Assembly: GCF_018310535.1 (NCBI RefSeq)
Contig: NZ_CP074102.1
Span: 6,200,001 to 6,264,000, forward strand
From: Streptomyces mirabilis
Lineage (GTDB): Bacteria; Actinomycetota; Actinomycetes; Streptomycetales; Streptomycetaceae
DNA length: 64,000 bases
Direction: 5' to 3'
Within the stretch, counting starts at the first letter, position 1, and every line of letters starts with the position of its first letter. Of the stretch, positions 48,624 through 57,054 are shown one piece after another. The notes under the pieces are model-generated. The model did not search any database and was not told where the DNA came from. It saw nothing but the letters and a program-made list of their open reading frames with translations. The translations under genes were made by a program, and so were the position numbers.

Positions 48624-49409
48624 TCAGCCGCGCCCGACATATGGCATCGCGGTGGCCAGTACCGTCGCGAACTGCACATTCGCCTCCAACGGCAGCTCCG
48701 CCATGTGCCGCACCGTGCGCGCCACGTCCGCCACGTCCATCACCGGCTCGGCCACGGTTTCCCCGTTCGCCTGCAGCACTCCGGTCTGCATGCGCGCGGT
48801 CATGTCGCTCGCCGCGTTGCCGATGTCGATCTGACCGCAGGCGATCCGGTACGGACGCCCGTCCAGGGACAGCGACTTGGTCAGCCCCGTCAGCGCGTGC
48901 TTGGTCGCCGTGTACGCCACCGACAGCGGGCGGGGCGTGTGCGCCGAGATCGAGCCGTTGTTGATGATCCGGCCGCCCTGCGGGTCCTGCTCCTTCATCT
49001 GCCGGTACGCGGCCTGCGCGCACAGGAAAGCGCCGTTGAGGTTCGTGTTCACGACGTGCAGCCATGCCTCGTAGGGCAGTTCCTCGACCGGGACGCCGCC
49101 GGGCCCGAATGTTCCCGCGTTGTTGAAGAGCAGGTCCAGCCGCCCGAAGCGCTCGCGCGTCGCGTCGAACAGGGCCGCCACGTCGTCGGGACGCGAGACG
49201 TCGGTGCGCACGACGAGGGAGGGCGCCTCGGGGACGAGGGCGGCCGTCTTCTCCAACGTCTCCGGCTTGCGTCCGGCGAGCGCCACCGACCAGCCGGTGC
49301 GCAGGAGTTCGACGGCCACCGCGCGGCCGATGCCGGAGCCCGCGCCGGTCACCACCGCGATCTTCGTCGGCGAGGCGGGCATGGCATTCGAGTCGTTGAG
49401 GGCATTCAT
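48624..49409 (-). CDS. SDR-family oxidoreductase
   Basis: A 261-residue classical SDR: cofactor motif [17 protein letters not shown] in [13 protein letters not shown], catalytic Ser in [14 protein letters not shown] and Tyr/Lys in [12 protein letters not shown]. The RTDV motif after the second strand suggests NADP or NAD binding by an Arg-containing loop. The substrate is unknown. It follows the Gfo/Idh gene on the same strand (61-bp gap) and may be its partner. Confidence 0.88.
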   Translation of the reverse strand: MNALNDSNAMPASPTKIAVVTGAGSGIGRAVAVELLRTGWSVALAGRKPETLEKTAALVPEAPSLVVRTDVSRPDDVAALFDATRERFGRLDLLFNNAGTFGPGGVPVEELPYEAWLHVVNTNLNGAFLCAQAAYRQMKEQDPQGGRIINNGSISAHTPRPLSVAYTATKHALTGLTKSLSLDGRPYRIACGQIDIGNAASDMTARMQTGVLQANGETVAEPVMDVADVARTVRHMAELPLEANVQFATVLATAMPYVGRG

Positions 49410-49470
49410 GGGCCCGCAGCGTACGGCCTGGCCCGGCGGGTGGACGGGCGCCTTCTACGGTGTCGGCGCC

Positions 49471-50499
49471 CTAGTCGGTCTCTCCGGGGCGGCCGACGGT
49501 CTCTCCGGGGTAGCGGACGCCGATCTGGGCGCGGATCGTGTCGAGCGTCCGCATCACGGCGAGGCTGCCGTCGAGGGGGACGAGCCGGGACTCCTTCTCG
49601 TCGGCCCGCAGGGCGCGCATCACCTCGGCTGCCTCGTGCTTGAGGCTGGTGCGCGGGCCGTGCGCCGGGTCGGCCGTGAACTCCTCGGGGTCGCGGCCGT
49701 CGCGGTGCAGCACGAGCCGGTCCGGGAAGAAGAAGCCGCCCGGGATGTCGATGCGGCCCTGGGAGCCGGTGACGGAGGCTGAGACGGGGGTGCCACCATT
49801 GACGGAGCAGTGCACCGAAGCGAGAGCGCCGCTCTCCCAGGTGAGCAGTGCTCCGGTCTGGAGATCGACGCCCTCGTCGGAGAGCACCGCTCTCGCGGTG
49901 ATGCCCGAGGGCTCCCCGAGCAACAACTGCGCGAACGACACCGGATAGACGCCGAGATCGAGCAGCGCGCCACCGCCCTGCGCGGGGTCCCGCAGCCGGT
50001 GCGACGGCGGGAACGGGCCATTGATCCCGAAGTCGGCCTGAATCGTGCGGACTTCACCGATCACACCGTCGTCGACGAGGCCCTTGAGTCGCCGGACCAG
50101 CGGATTGCAGTACATCCACATGGCCTCCATCAGGAAGCGGTCGTGCTCCTTGGCGAGCGCGACCAGTTCCTCCGCCTCGCGCACGTTCAGCGTGAACGCC
50201 TTCTCGCACAGCACATGGCGCCCCGCCTCCAGACACATCCCGGCGGCGGCCCGGTGCGCCGAGTGCGGAGTGGCGACGTACACGACGTCGACGTCCTCGT
50301 CCACCGCGAGCGACGCCCAGTCCCCGTACGCCCTGGGAATCCCGAACCGCTCGGCGAACGCCTTCGCCGAGGCGTCCGTCCGCGACGCCACGGCCACGAC
50401 CTCGGCGTCCGGCATGTCCACCAGATCCGCCGTGAAGGCCGCCGCGATCCCGCCGGTCGCCAGAATCCCCCACCGCACCCGCTCGCCCACGCCCGTCAT
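49471..50499 (-). CDS. Gfo/Idh/MocA-family oxidoreductase
   Basis: A 342-residue NAD(P)-dependent oxidoreductase (like dimeric dihydrodiol dehydrogenase). Rossmann motif near the N-terminus (WGILATGGIAAAFT), CEKAFTLNVREAEEL with the catalytic Lys, FLMEAMWMYCNP, and GGALLDLGVYPVSFAQLLLG in place of the HxxD seen in inositol dehydrogenases. It is divergent from the Bcr/CflA transporter (110-bp gap). Confidence 0.87.
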   Translation of the reverse strand: MTGVGERVRWGILATGGIAAAFTADLVDMPDAEVVAVASRTDASAKAFAERFGIPRAYGDWASLAVDEDVDVVYVATPHSAHRAAAGMCLEAGRHVLCEKAFTLNVREAEELVALAKEHDRFLMEAMWMYCNPLVRRLKGLVDDGVIGEVRTIQADFGINGPFPPSHRLRDPAQGGGALLDLGVYPVSFAQLLLGEPSGITARAVLSDEGVDLQTGALLTWESGALASVHCSVNGGTPVSASVTGSQGRIDIPGGFFFPDRLVLHRDGRDPEEFTADPAHGPRTSLKHEAAEVMRALRADEKESRLVPLDGSLAVMRTLDTIRAQIGVRYPGETVGRPGETD

Positions 50500-50609
50500 T
50501 CCCGGCCCTTCGCTCCGCCACTCGCTCTGCCACTTGAAGTTCTGTGACCCCGAACACTCCGTTCGAACTGAGAGCATAGGTGGCGGATTACTCGAAGAGG
50601 GAGGGGCTC

Positions 50610-51956
50610 ATGCCCGAGCGCGGGCACACCAGACGGGACCCGAAAGGCCCACAGGCCCCGGAGGGGCACATACCGAACACGGCGCTGGCCGACGTACCGG
50701 AGGCGCGGGAAGCGCCGGACCCCGGTGCTCTCCGCCGTACCGGCCTCCTCGTCACCCTGATCCTCGGCGGACTCACCGCCACGCCCCCGCTGTCGATGGA
50801 CATGTACCTCCCGGCCCTGCCGGAGGTCACCCGCTCCCTGCACGCCCCCGCCGCCACCGTCCAGCTCACGCTGACCGCCTGCCTCGCCGGGATGGCGCTC
50901 GGCCAGCTCGTCGTCGGACCGATGAGCGACAAGTGGGGCCGCAGACGCCCGCTCCTCGTCGGCCTCGTCGTCTACGTCCTCGCCACCGCCCTGTGCGCCC
51001 TCGCCCCGAACGTCGAACTCCTCGTCGCCTTCCGCCTCGCCCAGGGCCTCGCGGGCGCGGCCGGCATCGTGATCGCGCGAGCCGTCGTACGCGACCTGTA
51101 CGACGGCATGGCGATGGCCCGCTTCTTCTCCACTCTCATGCTGATCTCCGGCGTCGCCCCCGTCGTCGCGCCCCTCATCGGCGGCCAGATCCTGCGCGCC
51201 ACGGACTGGCGGGGCGTGTTCGTCCTCCTCACGGCGGTCGGCATCGCACTCACCGCGCTCGTCTGGAGGAGGCTCCCCGAGACCCTCCAGCCCGCACAGC
51301 GCCACGGCGGCGGGGTCGGTGAGGCGCTGCGCGCCATGCGCGGACTGCTCGCCGACCGCGTCTTCACCGGCTACACCCTGGCGGGCGGCTTCGCCTTCGC
51401 GGCACTGTTCGCATACATAAGTGCCTCTCCTTTCGTGATCCAGGAGATCTACGGCGCGTCCCCGCAGACCTTCAGTCTGCTCTTCGGGATCAACTCCGTC
51501 GGCCTGGTGATCGTCGGCCAGATCAACGGCAAGATCCTCGTCGGCCGGGTCAGCCTCGACAAGGTCCTCGCCGTCGGCCTCGGCCTCATCGCCCTCGCCG
51601 CGACGGCGCTGTTGCTGCTCTCCACGGGCGTCTTCGGCAAGGCGGGCCTCGTCCCGGTGGCCGCGGCCCTCTTCGTCCTCATGTCGGCCATGGGCCTCGC
51701 CATGCCCAACACCCAGGCGCTGGCCCTGATGCGGGTACGGCACGCGGCCGGTTCCGCGTCCGCGCTGCTCGGCACCTCCTCCTTCCTCATCGGCGCGATC
51801 GCCTCCCCGCTCGTCGGCATCGCCGGGGAGCACACCGCGGTCCCGATGGCCGTCGTCCAACTGGCGGCGGTACTGGTGGCCATCGCCTTCTTCGTGGGAC
51901 TGTGCCGTCCCTGGCAGACGGGACACACCGTGGACGGAAAGGCGGCGGGCAGCTGA
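50610..51956 (+). CDS. Bcr/CflA-family multidrug efflux transporter (MFS)
   Basis: A 448-residue MFS drug exporter. A ~40-residue hydrophilic start precedes twelve membrane helices. The Bcr/CflA opening DMYLPALPEVTRSLHAPAATVQLTLTA, the MFS motif GPMSDKWGRRRPLL after helix 2 and motif C (STLMLISGVAPVVAPLIGG) in helix 5 are intact. It should exchange H+ for drugs such as bicyclomycin or sulfonamides, or metabolites. The start at 50610 has GGGAGGGG. A serine hydrolase gene overlaps its stop. Confidence 0.92.
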   Translation: MPERGHTRRDPKGPQAPEGHIPNTALADVPEAREAPDPGALRRTGLLVTLILGGLTATPPLSMDMYLPALPEVTRSLHAPAATVQLTLTACLAGMALGQLVVGPMSDKWGRRRPLLVGLVVYVLATALCALAPNVELLVAFRLAQGLAGAAGIVIARAVVRDLYDGMAMARFFSTLMLISGVAPVVAPLIGGQILRATDWRGVFVLLTAVGIALTALVWRRLPETLQPAQRHGGGVGEALRAMRGLLADRVFTGYTLAGGFAFAALFAYISASPFVIQEIYGASPQTFSLLFGINSVGLVIVGQINGKILVGRVSLDKVLAVGLGLIALAATALLLLSTGVFGKAGLVPVAAALFVLMSAMGLAMPNTQALALMRVRHAAGSASALLGTSSFLIGAIASPLVGIAGEHTAVPMAVVQLAAVLVAIAFFVGLCRPWQTGHTVDGKAAGS

Positions 51957-53083
51957 GCGCACCGAGACTGCGCGCGGACACCCCGGAACGGGCCGGACTC
52001 GAGCCGACGGAACTGCGCCACCTCGTACGGGACGTCCGCACCCTCACCCGTGGGCCGCGTCCCTGGACGGCGGGCGTCGTGCTGGTCGCAGGCCGCGGCC
52101 CGGTCATCGCCGTCGAGGAGGCGGCGGGCTGGGCTGTGCGCTACTCCTCGTACGACGAGAAGACCGACACCGGGGTCGAACTGCCGCCCGGGGATCGGCG
52201 GCCGATGACCGTCCACACCCCCTTCGACCTGGCCTCTCTCACCAAGCTGTTCACGGCGGTCGCCGCGGTGCAGCAGCTGGAGCGGGGCACGCTGGGGATC
52301 GACGCGCGGGTGGGGGTGTATCTGCCGGACTTCCGGGCGGCCTCGGCCCACGACATCACCGTACGACAGCTGCTCATGCACACCTCCGGGCTGCGCCCCG
52401 AACTCCCGCTGTACGACTGCCCGGACGACGCGGCGCGTCTCGCCCTGCTGCGGGCCGAGGCCCCCTCGTCCCGGCCGGGCGAGTACGTGTACTCCGACCT
52501 GAACCTGCTGCTCCTCCAACACGTCCTGGAACGGATCACCGGCCGTACGCTCGACGTCCTCGTCCGCGACGGGATCACCCGGCCGCTGGGGATGACCGCC
52601 ACGTCCTTCGGGCCGTGCGCGGGGGCGGCGGCGACCGAGGACCAGCGGCGGCCGTGGGGCAAGGCGGACCGGGGGATGCTGCGGGGGGTCGTGCACGACG
52701 AGAACGCGTGGGCGCTCGGTGGGGTGGCCGGGCACGCGGGCCTCTTCTCCACGGCCCACGACCTCGCGGTCTTCTGCCGGACCCTTCTCGCGGGCGGTTC
52801 CTACGGCCCCGCCCGCATCCTCGGCCCCGACTTCGTCGAGCTGATGCTCACCCCGCCGGGCCTCGGCTTCGCCGTCGACCAGCCCTGGTTCATGGGTGCG
52901 CTCGCCGGGCGGGGTGCCGCGGGGCACACCGGTTTCACCGGTACGTCCCTTGTGCTGGACCCCGCGACGGACACGTTCCTGGTGCTCCTCGCGAACACGG
53001 TGCATCCCCGCCGCCGCCCGCCGGACAGCGCGCCCCGGGCAGAGGCGGCGACGAGGCTGGCGCGGGCGGTACGGGGAGCGTGA
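51953..53083 (+). CDS. Serine hydrolase (class C beta-lactamase / esterase family)
   Basis: A 376-residue penicillin-binding-fold hydrolase. Nucleophile motif SLTK in PFDLASLTKLFTAVAAVQQLE, YxN in YVYSDLNLLLLQ, and HTG in AAGHTGFTGTSLVLD. No signal peptide, so a cytoplasmic esterase or peptidase is likely. The start is not ordinary. A CTG at 51953 overlaps the transporter stop as CTGA and has GGAAAGG ten bases upstream. The only in-frame standard codon is a GTG at 51902, with no good ribosome site and a 55-bp overlap. I prefer CTG. The pairing with an efflux pump suggests both act on one compound. Confidence 0.85.
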   Translation: MSAPRLRADTPERAGLEPTELRHLVRDVRTLTRGPRPWTAGVVLVAGRGPVIAVEEAAGWAVRYSSYDEKTDTGVELPPGDRRPMTVHTPFDLASLTKLFTAVAAVQQLERGTLGIDARVGVYLPDFRAASAHDITVRQLLMHTSGLRPELPLYDCPDDAARLALLRAEAPSSRPGEYVYSDLNLLLLQHVLERITGRTLDVLVRDGITRPLGMTATSFGPCAGAAATEDQRRPWGKADRGMLRGVVHDENAWALGGVAGHAGLFSTAHDLAVFCRTLLAGGSYGPARILGPDFVELMLTPPGLGFAVDQPWFMGALAGRGAAGHTGFTGTSLVLDPATDTFLVLLANTVHPRRRPPDSAPRAEAATRLARAVRGA

Positions 53084-53138
53084 GCGGGGGCTCTGTTCAC
53101 TGCGGGTGCGTCGTGGCTGGTCGGTAGTCGTTGGGCTG

Positions 53139-53190
53139 CGGCCCGGTGGGGGCTGGGCGCGCAGTTCCCCGCGCCCCTCAAGAGCGCTGG
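53139..53190. repeat. Dispersed repeat family A
   Basis: GCGGCCCGGTGGGGGCTGGG to CCCCGCGCCCCTCAAGAGCGC, the reverse complement of the copy at 12308-12362. Found in the gap after the serine hydrolase gene, next to a family B copy. Confidence 0.8.
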
Positions 53191-53197
53191 CGCGCAT

Positions 53198-53271
53198 CTT
53201 TCAGCCCGTCCGGCGTTTGAGGACGAGGTCGTTCAGGCCGATGCGGGGGCTGGGGGCGGAGCCCCCAGGTT
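53198..53271. repeat. Dispersed repeat family B
   Basis: TTTCAGCCCGTCCGGCGTTT is followed by GAGGACGAGGTCGTTCAGGC, and the element ends in a GGGGGCGGAGCCCCC hairpin. A close copy is at 62576-62645, also beside a family A copy. This sequence is very common in Streptomyces genomes between genes, often at transcript ends. Confidence 0.8.
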
Positions 53272-53335
53272 GGGGATGGGACGGGTAGGGGCGGCGGGGG
53301 CGAGGACGCTGTTGCGGCGACCGTAGAATCGGCGG

Positions 53336-54331
53336 GTGAACGTCCCCGTACACCCCGCCGAGACCCTGCGTACCGCTCTCGCCGGACTCCTCGACGGCCT
53401 CCCGCCGAAGGCGGCCACACAGGCGGTCGACCGGCTGATCGCGAACTACCGGGGAACGACCCCCACCCACACCCCGGTCCTCCGTGACCGCTCGGACGTG
53501 GTCGCGTACGCCGCCTACCGCATGCCGGCGACATTCGAGGCGGTGCGATCGGCGCTGGAGGCGTTCGCGGACGCGGTCCCGCAGTGGACGCCGGCGAGCC
53601 ACGTGGACGTCGGCGGCGGCACGGGCGCCGCGACCTGGGCGGTGAACGCGACCTGGGCGGGCGCCCGCCCCGTGACCGTGCTCGACTGGGCCGAGCCCGC
53701 CCTCGCACTGGGCCGCGAGATCGCCGCGGCGAACCCGGAGCTGAAGTCCGCCGAATGGCACCGCTCTCGTATCGGATCGGCGCTCACCATCGAGAGCACT
53801 GATCTCGTCACCGTCTCCTACGTCCTCGGCGAGCTCACCGACGCCGACCGCGCCTCCGTCGTGACCGGCACCGCGACCGCCGCCCAGGCCGTCGTGATCA
53901 TCGAGCCCGGTACGCCCGACGGTTACGCGCGCGTCATCGAGGCGCGGGAGCGTCTGATCGCCGCCGGGTTCCACGTCGCCGCCCCCTGCCCGCACAGCGC
54001 GGCCTGCCCGATCGTCCCCGGCGAGGACTGGTGCCACTTCTCCGCCCGGGTCGCGCGTTCCTCCCTGCACCGTCAGGTCAAGGGCGGCTCCCTGCCCTAC
54101 GAGGACGAGAAGTTCAGCTACGTCGCCGCCACCCGCTTCCCGCCGACCCCGGCCCCCTCCCGCGTCGTACGCAAGCCGCAGATCCGCAAGGGCCAGGTAC
54201 TCCTGGACCTGTGCGGCCCCGACGAGGCCCTGCACCGCGAGACGGTGACCAAGCGTCAGGGGCCGCTGTACCGGGCGGCCCGTGACGCGGACTGGGGCGA
54301 CGCCTGGCCACCGCCGCCCACGGAGGACTAG
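53336..54331 (+). CDS. Rsm22-like methyltransferase (small ribosomal subunit)
   Basis: A 331-residue class I methyltransferase of the Rsm22/mS35-associated family, tied to ribosome assembly in mitochondria and bacteria. SAM motif HVDVGGGTGAATWAV (~85-99), acidic motif II in TVLDWAEPALALG, and motif LVTVSYVLGELTDA. The C-terminal part has the Cys cluster APCPHSAACPIVPGEDWCHF and DLCGP, a probable iron-sulfur or zinc site conserved in the family. The GTG at 53336 has no ribosome site. A TAGAAT at 53324-53329 places the RNA start at the codon, so the message may be leaderless. Confidence 0.88.
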   Translation: MNVPVHPAETLRTALAGLLDGLPPKAATQAVDRLIANYRGTTPTHTPVLRDRSDVVAYAAYRMPATFEAVRSALEAFADAVPQWTPASHVDVGGGTGAATWAVNATWAGARPVTVLDWAEPALALGREIAAANPELKSAEWHRSRIGSALTIESTDLVTVSYVLGELTDADRASVVTGTATAAQAVVIIEPGTPDGYARVIEARERLIAAGFHVAAPCPHSAACPIVPGEDWCHFSARVARSSLHRQVKGGSLPYEDEKFSYVAATRFPPTPAPSRVVRKPQIRKGQVLLDLCGPDEALHRETVTKRQGPLYRAARDADWGDAWPPPPTED

Positions 54332-54365
54332 CAGCCGGGGCTCAGCTCCTCAGCACCTCCGCTCC

Positions 54366-55187
54366 TCAACACCGCAGCTCCTGTGTGCAGCACTTCACGC
54401 TGCCGCCGCCCTTGAGGAGCTCGCTCAGATCGATGCCGACGGGCTCGAAGCCACGCTCGCGCAGCGGACCGAGGAGCCCCGTCGCGGCCTGCGGCAGCAG
54501 CACATGCAGGCCGTCCGAGACCGCGTTGAGGCCGAGCGCGGCGGCATCCTCGTCACCGGCGATCAGCGCGTCGGGGAACAGCCGCCGCAGCACCTCCCGG
54601 CTGCCGGGGGAGAAGGCGGGCGGGTAGTACATGATTTCGTCCGTCGTGTCGTCGAGGACGGCGAGGGCGGTGTCGAGGTGGTAGTAGCGGGGGTCGACCA
54701 GGTCGAGCCCGATCACCGGTCGCGCGAAGAACTCCTGGGCCTCGCCGTGCGAGAGGGGGCTCGCGCGAAAGCCGCGGCCGGCGAGCACGTAGGAGGCGGT
54801 GACCGCGAAGTCGCCCTCGCCCTCGTTGACGTGGACCGGCTCGTGGACGTGCGGGAAGCCGTGCGCGCGGAACCACTCCAGGTGGGCCGCCGCCTCCGGT
54901 TCGCGCTCCCGGTGCGCGAACCGGGCGCCCAGCACCCGGCCGTCGACGACCGTCGCCCCGTTCGCGGCGTAGACCATGTCCGGCAGGCCGGGGCGCGGGG
55001 TGAGTTCCTCGACCGTGTGGCCGAGCGCGCGGTAACGGCTGCGCAGGTCCTCCCACTGGGCGACGGCGAGCGGCACGTCGACCGGCTTGGCGGGGTTCAT
55101 CCACGGGTTGATGGCGTAGGTGACGTCGAAGTGTGCGGGTGCGCACATCAGATAGCGCCGGGGTGTGGCGCGGCGGGGAGGCTGCAA
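54366..55187 (-). CDS. Dimethylarginine dimethylaminohydrolase (DDAH)
   Basis: A 273-residue guanidino-modifying enzyme that hydrolyses methylated arginine to citrulline and dimethylamine. Family landmarks: RRYLMCAPAHFDVTYAINPWMNP, DMVYAANGATVVDGR, YHLDTALAVLDD with the catalytic His, and the C-terminal nucleophile Cys in GGSVKCCTQEL. The TTG at 55187, six bases after GAGGAG, keeps the RRATPRRYLMC start that relatives have. A later ATG at about 55149 would cut this. No regulator or arginine gene is next to it; a family A repeat lies upstream (55325-55370). Confidence 0.88.
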   Translation of the reverse strand: MQPPRRATPRRYLMCAPAHFDVTYAINPWMNPAKPVDVPLAVAQWEDLRSRYRALGHTVEELTPRPGLPDMVYAANGATVVDGRVLGARFAHREREPEAAAHLEWFRAHGFPHVHEPVHVNEGEGDFAVTASYVLAGRGFRASPLSHGEAQEFFARPVIGLDLVDPRYYHLDTALAVLDDTTDEIMYYPPAFSPGSREVLRRLFPDALIAGDEDAAALGLNAVSDGLHVLLPQAATGLLGPLRERGFEPVGIDLSELLKGGGSVKCCTQELRC

Positions 55188-55324
55188 GGAGGGCTCCTCA
55201 CGTACCGCAGGGGCAGGTGATGCCCATGGTGCGGTCCGCGGGCCTTGTCGGCCGCCTGGCGAACGGGTGGTCTTCGCCGAGGCCGCCCGCCCACGCCCTC
55301 GAACGCCGGACGACCTGAGGCTTT

Positions 55325-55370
55325 CAGGGGCGCGGGGAACCGTGCGACCAGCCCCCACCCACCCGCAGCG
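55325..55370. repeat. Dispersed repeat family A
   Basis: CAGGGGCGCGGGGAACCGTG, then CGACCAGCCCCCACCCACCCGC, in the same orientation as the copy at 12308-12362. It lies in the gap between the DDAH and TetR genes. Confidence 0.75.
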
Positions 55371-55437
55371 AACCACGCACCCCAACCATCTCTCCGTCAC
55401 GAGACGCCCCGTCTTGTCAACCTGTTAAATTCGCCCC

Positions 55438-56094
55438 ATGGCCCACACGCCCCGCCCCTCCGCCAAACCCGCCCCCGACTCCACCCGCCGCAGCGAGAAG
55501 TCCCGGCGCGCGATCTTCCACGCCGCCCTCGCCCTCGTCGGCGAGGTCGGCTACCCCAAGACCACGATCGAGGGCATCGCCGCCCGCGCCGGCGTCGGCA
55601 AGCAGACGATCTACCGGTGGTGGTCGTCGAAGGCGGACGTCCTGCTGGAGGCGTTCATCGATCTGAGCGCCCAGGCGGCGCAGGCGGCGGGTCGGCCGGA
55701 GGTGCTGGGGGAGCACGCGGAGTACGGCATCCCGGACACCGGTGATCTCGCGGCCGACCTCAAGCAGGTCCTGCGCGCCACCGTCGACGAACTTCTGAAC
55801 CCCAAGTTCGAGATCCCCTCGCGGGCCCTGGCCGCGGAGGGCCTCGTGAACGAGGCGCTCGGTGTCGAGTTCGTGTCCAAGCTCCTCGAACCCCAGCTCC
55901 AGCTCTACGTGAAGCGACTGCGGTCCGCCCAGGACAAGGGCGACCTGCGGCCCGACATCGACCCCCGCATCGCCCTGGAACTCTTCGTCTCCCCGCTCGC
56001 GCAGCGCTGGCTCCAGCACACCGGCCCCATCTCGTACGCGTATACGGACACCCTTGTCGACTACGCGCTGCACGGCCTCGCTCCACGGGGATGA
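55438..56094 (+). CDS. TetR-family transcriptional regulator
   Basis: A 218-residue TetR protein. The N-terminal HTH (~20-65) reads FHAALALVGEVGYPKTTIEGIAARAGVGKQTIYRWWSSKADVLLEAF, with a C-terminal TetR_C domain of mostly helices (LAADLKQVLRATVDELLNP). The TetR_C type resembles regulators of membrane efflux or lipid genes. There is no ribosome site; TTAAAT at 55425-55430 puts the RNA start at the ATG, so the message is probably leaderless. GTCAACCTGTTAA (about 55416-55428) overlaps this -10 and could be its own operator. The terminator at 56106 follows 12 bp after the stop. Confidence 0.9.
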   Translation: MAHTPRPSAKPAPDSTRRSEKSRRAIFHAALALVGEVGYPKTTIEGIAARAGVGKQTIYRWWSSKADVLLEAFIDLSAQAAQAAGRPEVLGEHAEYGIPDTGDLAADLKQVLRATVDELLNPKFEIPSRALAAEGLVNEALGVEFVSKLLEPQLQLYVKRLRSAQDKGDLRPDIDPRIALELFVSPLAQRWLQHTGPISYAYTDTLVDYALHGLAPRG

Positions 56095-56105
56095 ATCATG
56101 CCAAA

Positions 56106-56141
56106 GCGCCCCGGATGGGGGGCTCTGTCCATCCGGGGCGC
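56106..56141 (+). terminator. Terminator after the TetR gene
   Basis: GCGCCCCGGATGG (56106-56118) pairs perfectly with CCATCCGGGGCGC (56129-56141), 13 bp with a 10-nt loop, immediately after the TetR stop. Confidence 0.9.
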
Positions 56142-56285
56142 AGGAGGGTGGGACCATAGAGGTTGTTGAAGGCGTTTGTCAGCACGATTCATCGACGTAA
56201 TCGACGTGAACGATCGACGTGAACGTGCTGGACGTGGACGCCGCGACACGACCGCTGTCGGCACAACTGCTTGGCGAGGGGATTG

Positions 56286-57026
56286 ATGAGCGCAGAGTTC
56301 GGCCGCCGCTCCGGTGCGCAGGGCAGGATCTCCCAGTGGCTGCGTGGTCGCCGTCCGAAGGGTGCGACAGAGATCGCTGCCGACGGCGGGCGCGAAGCCC
56401 TGCTGATCGCCGCTGCCGCCGCGGGGTTGCCGCTCGCGCAGGCCGCGTACCCCTCCGGCTACCGCTGTTCCTGTGACCGCGTCGGCTGTCCCACCCCCGC
56501 GCGCCATCCCGTCTCCTTCGCCTGGCAGACCCAGTCCACGACCGACCGCGCCCAGATCGAGCGGTGGGTCCGCCACCAGCCGCAGGCCAACTTCATCACC
56601 GCGACCGGCATGGTGCACGACGTCCTCGACGTGCCCGTCGACGCGGGCCGCGAGGCGCTGGAGCGGCTGATCGCCGCCGGTGTGGAGGTGGGGCCCGTCG
56701 CGCAGAGCGGCGACGGCCGCATGTTCTTCTTCACACTCACCCGCGGTACACCCGAGGACGAGGACGAGTGGTGGCCGTGCGAGCTGGACTCGCACCCCGA
56801 GACGACGGACGAGCACCCCGGTCTGCGCTGGCACTGCCGCGGCTCGTACGTTCTCGTGCCGCCGGCCCAGCTCCCCGGCGGCCTGACGGTCGACTGGGTA
56901 CGAGGCCCGGAACACCCGCTCCCCGACCCCCTGAGCCTGCTCGAGGCCCTGACGGACGCCTGCGCCCGTTACGCGGGCGAGAACGAGTCGGACGACCAGC
57001 TGGCAGCCTGGCCCCACCGCAACTAG
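56286..57026 (+). CDS. Bifunctional DNA primase/polymerase domain protein
   Basis: A 246-residue protein with a degenerate prim-pol domain. Recognisable parts are AAAAGLPLAQAAYPSGYRCSCDRVGCPTPARHPVSF (with Cys spacing of a small zinc site), WVRHQPQANFITATGMVHDVLDVPVDAG and LRWHCRGSYVLVPPA. The catalytic Asp-x-Asp of active prim-pols appears here as DVLDVPVD. Streptomycete homologues are chromosomal and their role is unknown. ATG at 56286 with GCGAGGGG upstream. It is convergent with the lipoprotein gene. Confidence 0.8.
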   Translation: MSAEFGRRSGAQGRISQWLRGRRPKGATEIAADGGREALLIAAAAAGLPLAQAAYPSGYRCSCDRVGCPTPARHPVSFAWQTQSTTDRAQIERWVRHQPQANFITATGMVHDVLDVPVDAGREALERLIAAGVEVGPVAQSGDGRMFFFTLTRGTPEDEDEWWPCELDSHPETTDEHPGLRWHCRGSYVLVPPAQLPGGLTVDWVRGPEHPLPDPLSLLEALTDACARYAGENESDDQLAAWPHRN

Positions 57027-57054
57027 CCGACAGGAGCAGGCCGGGCCGGGCCGG

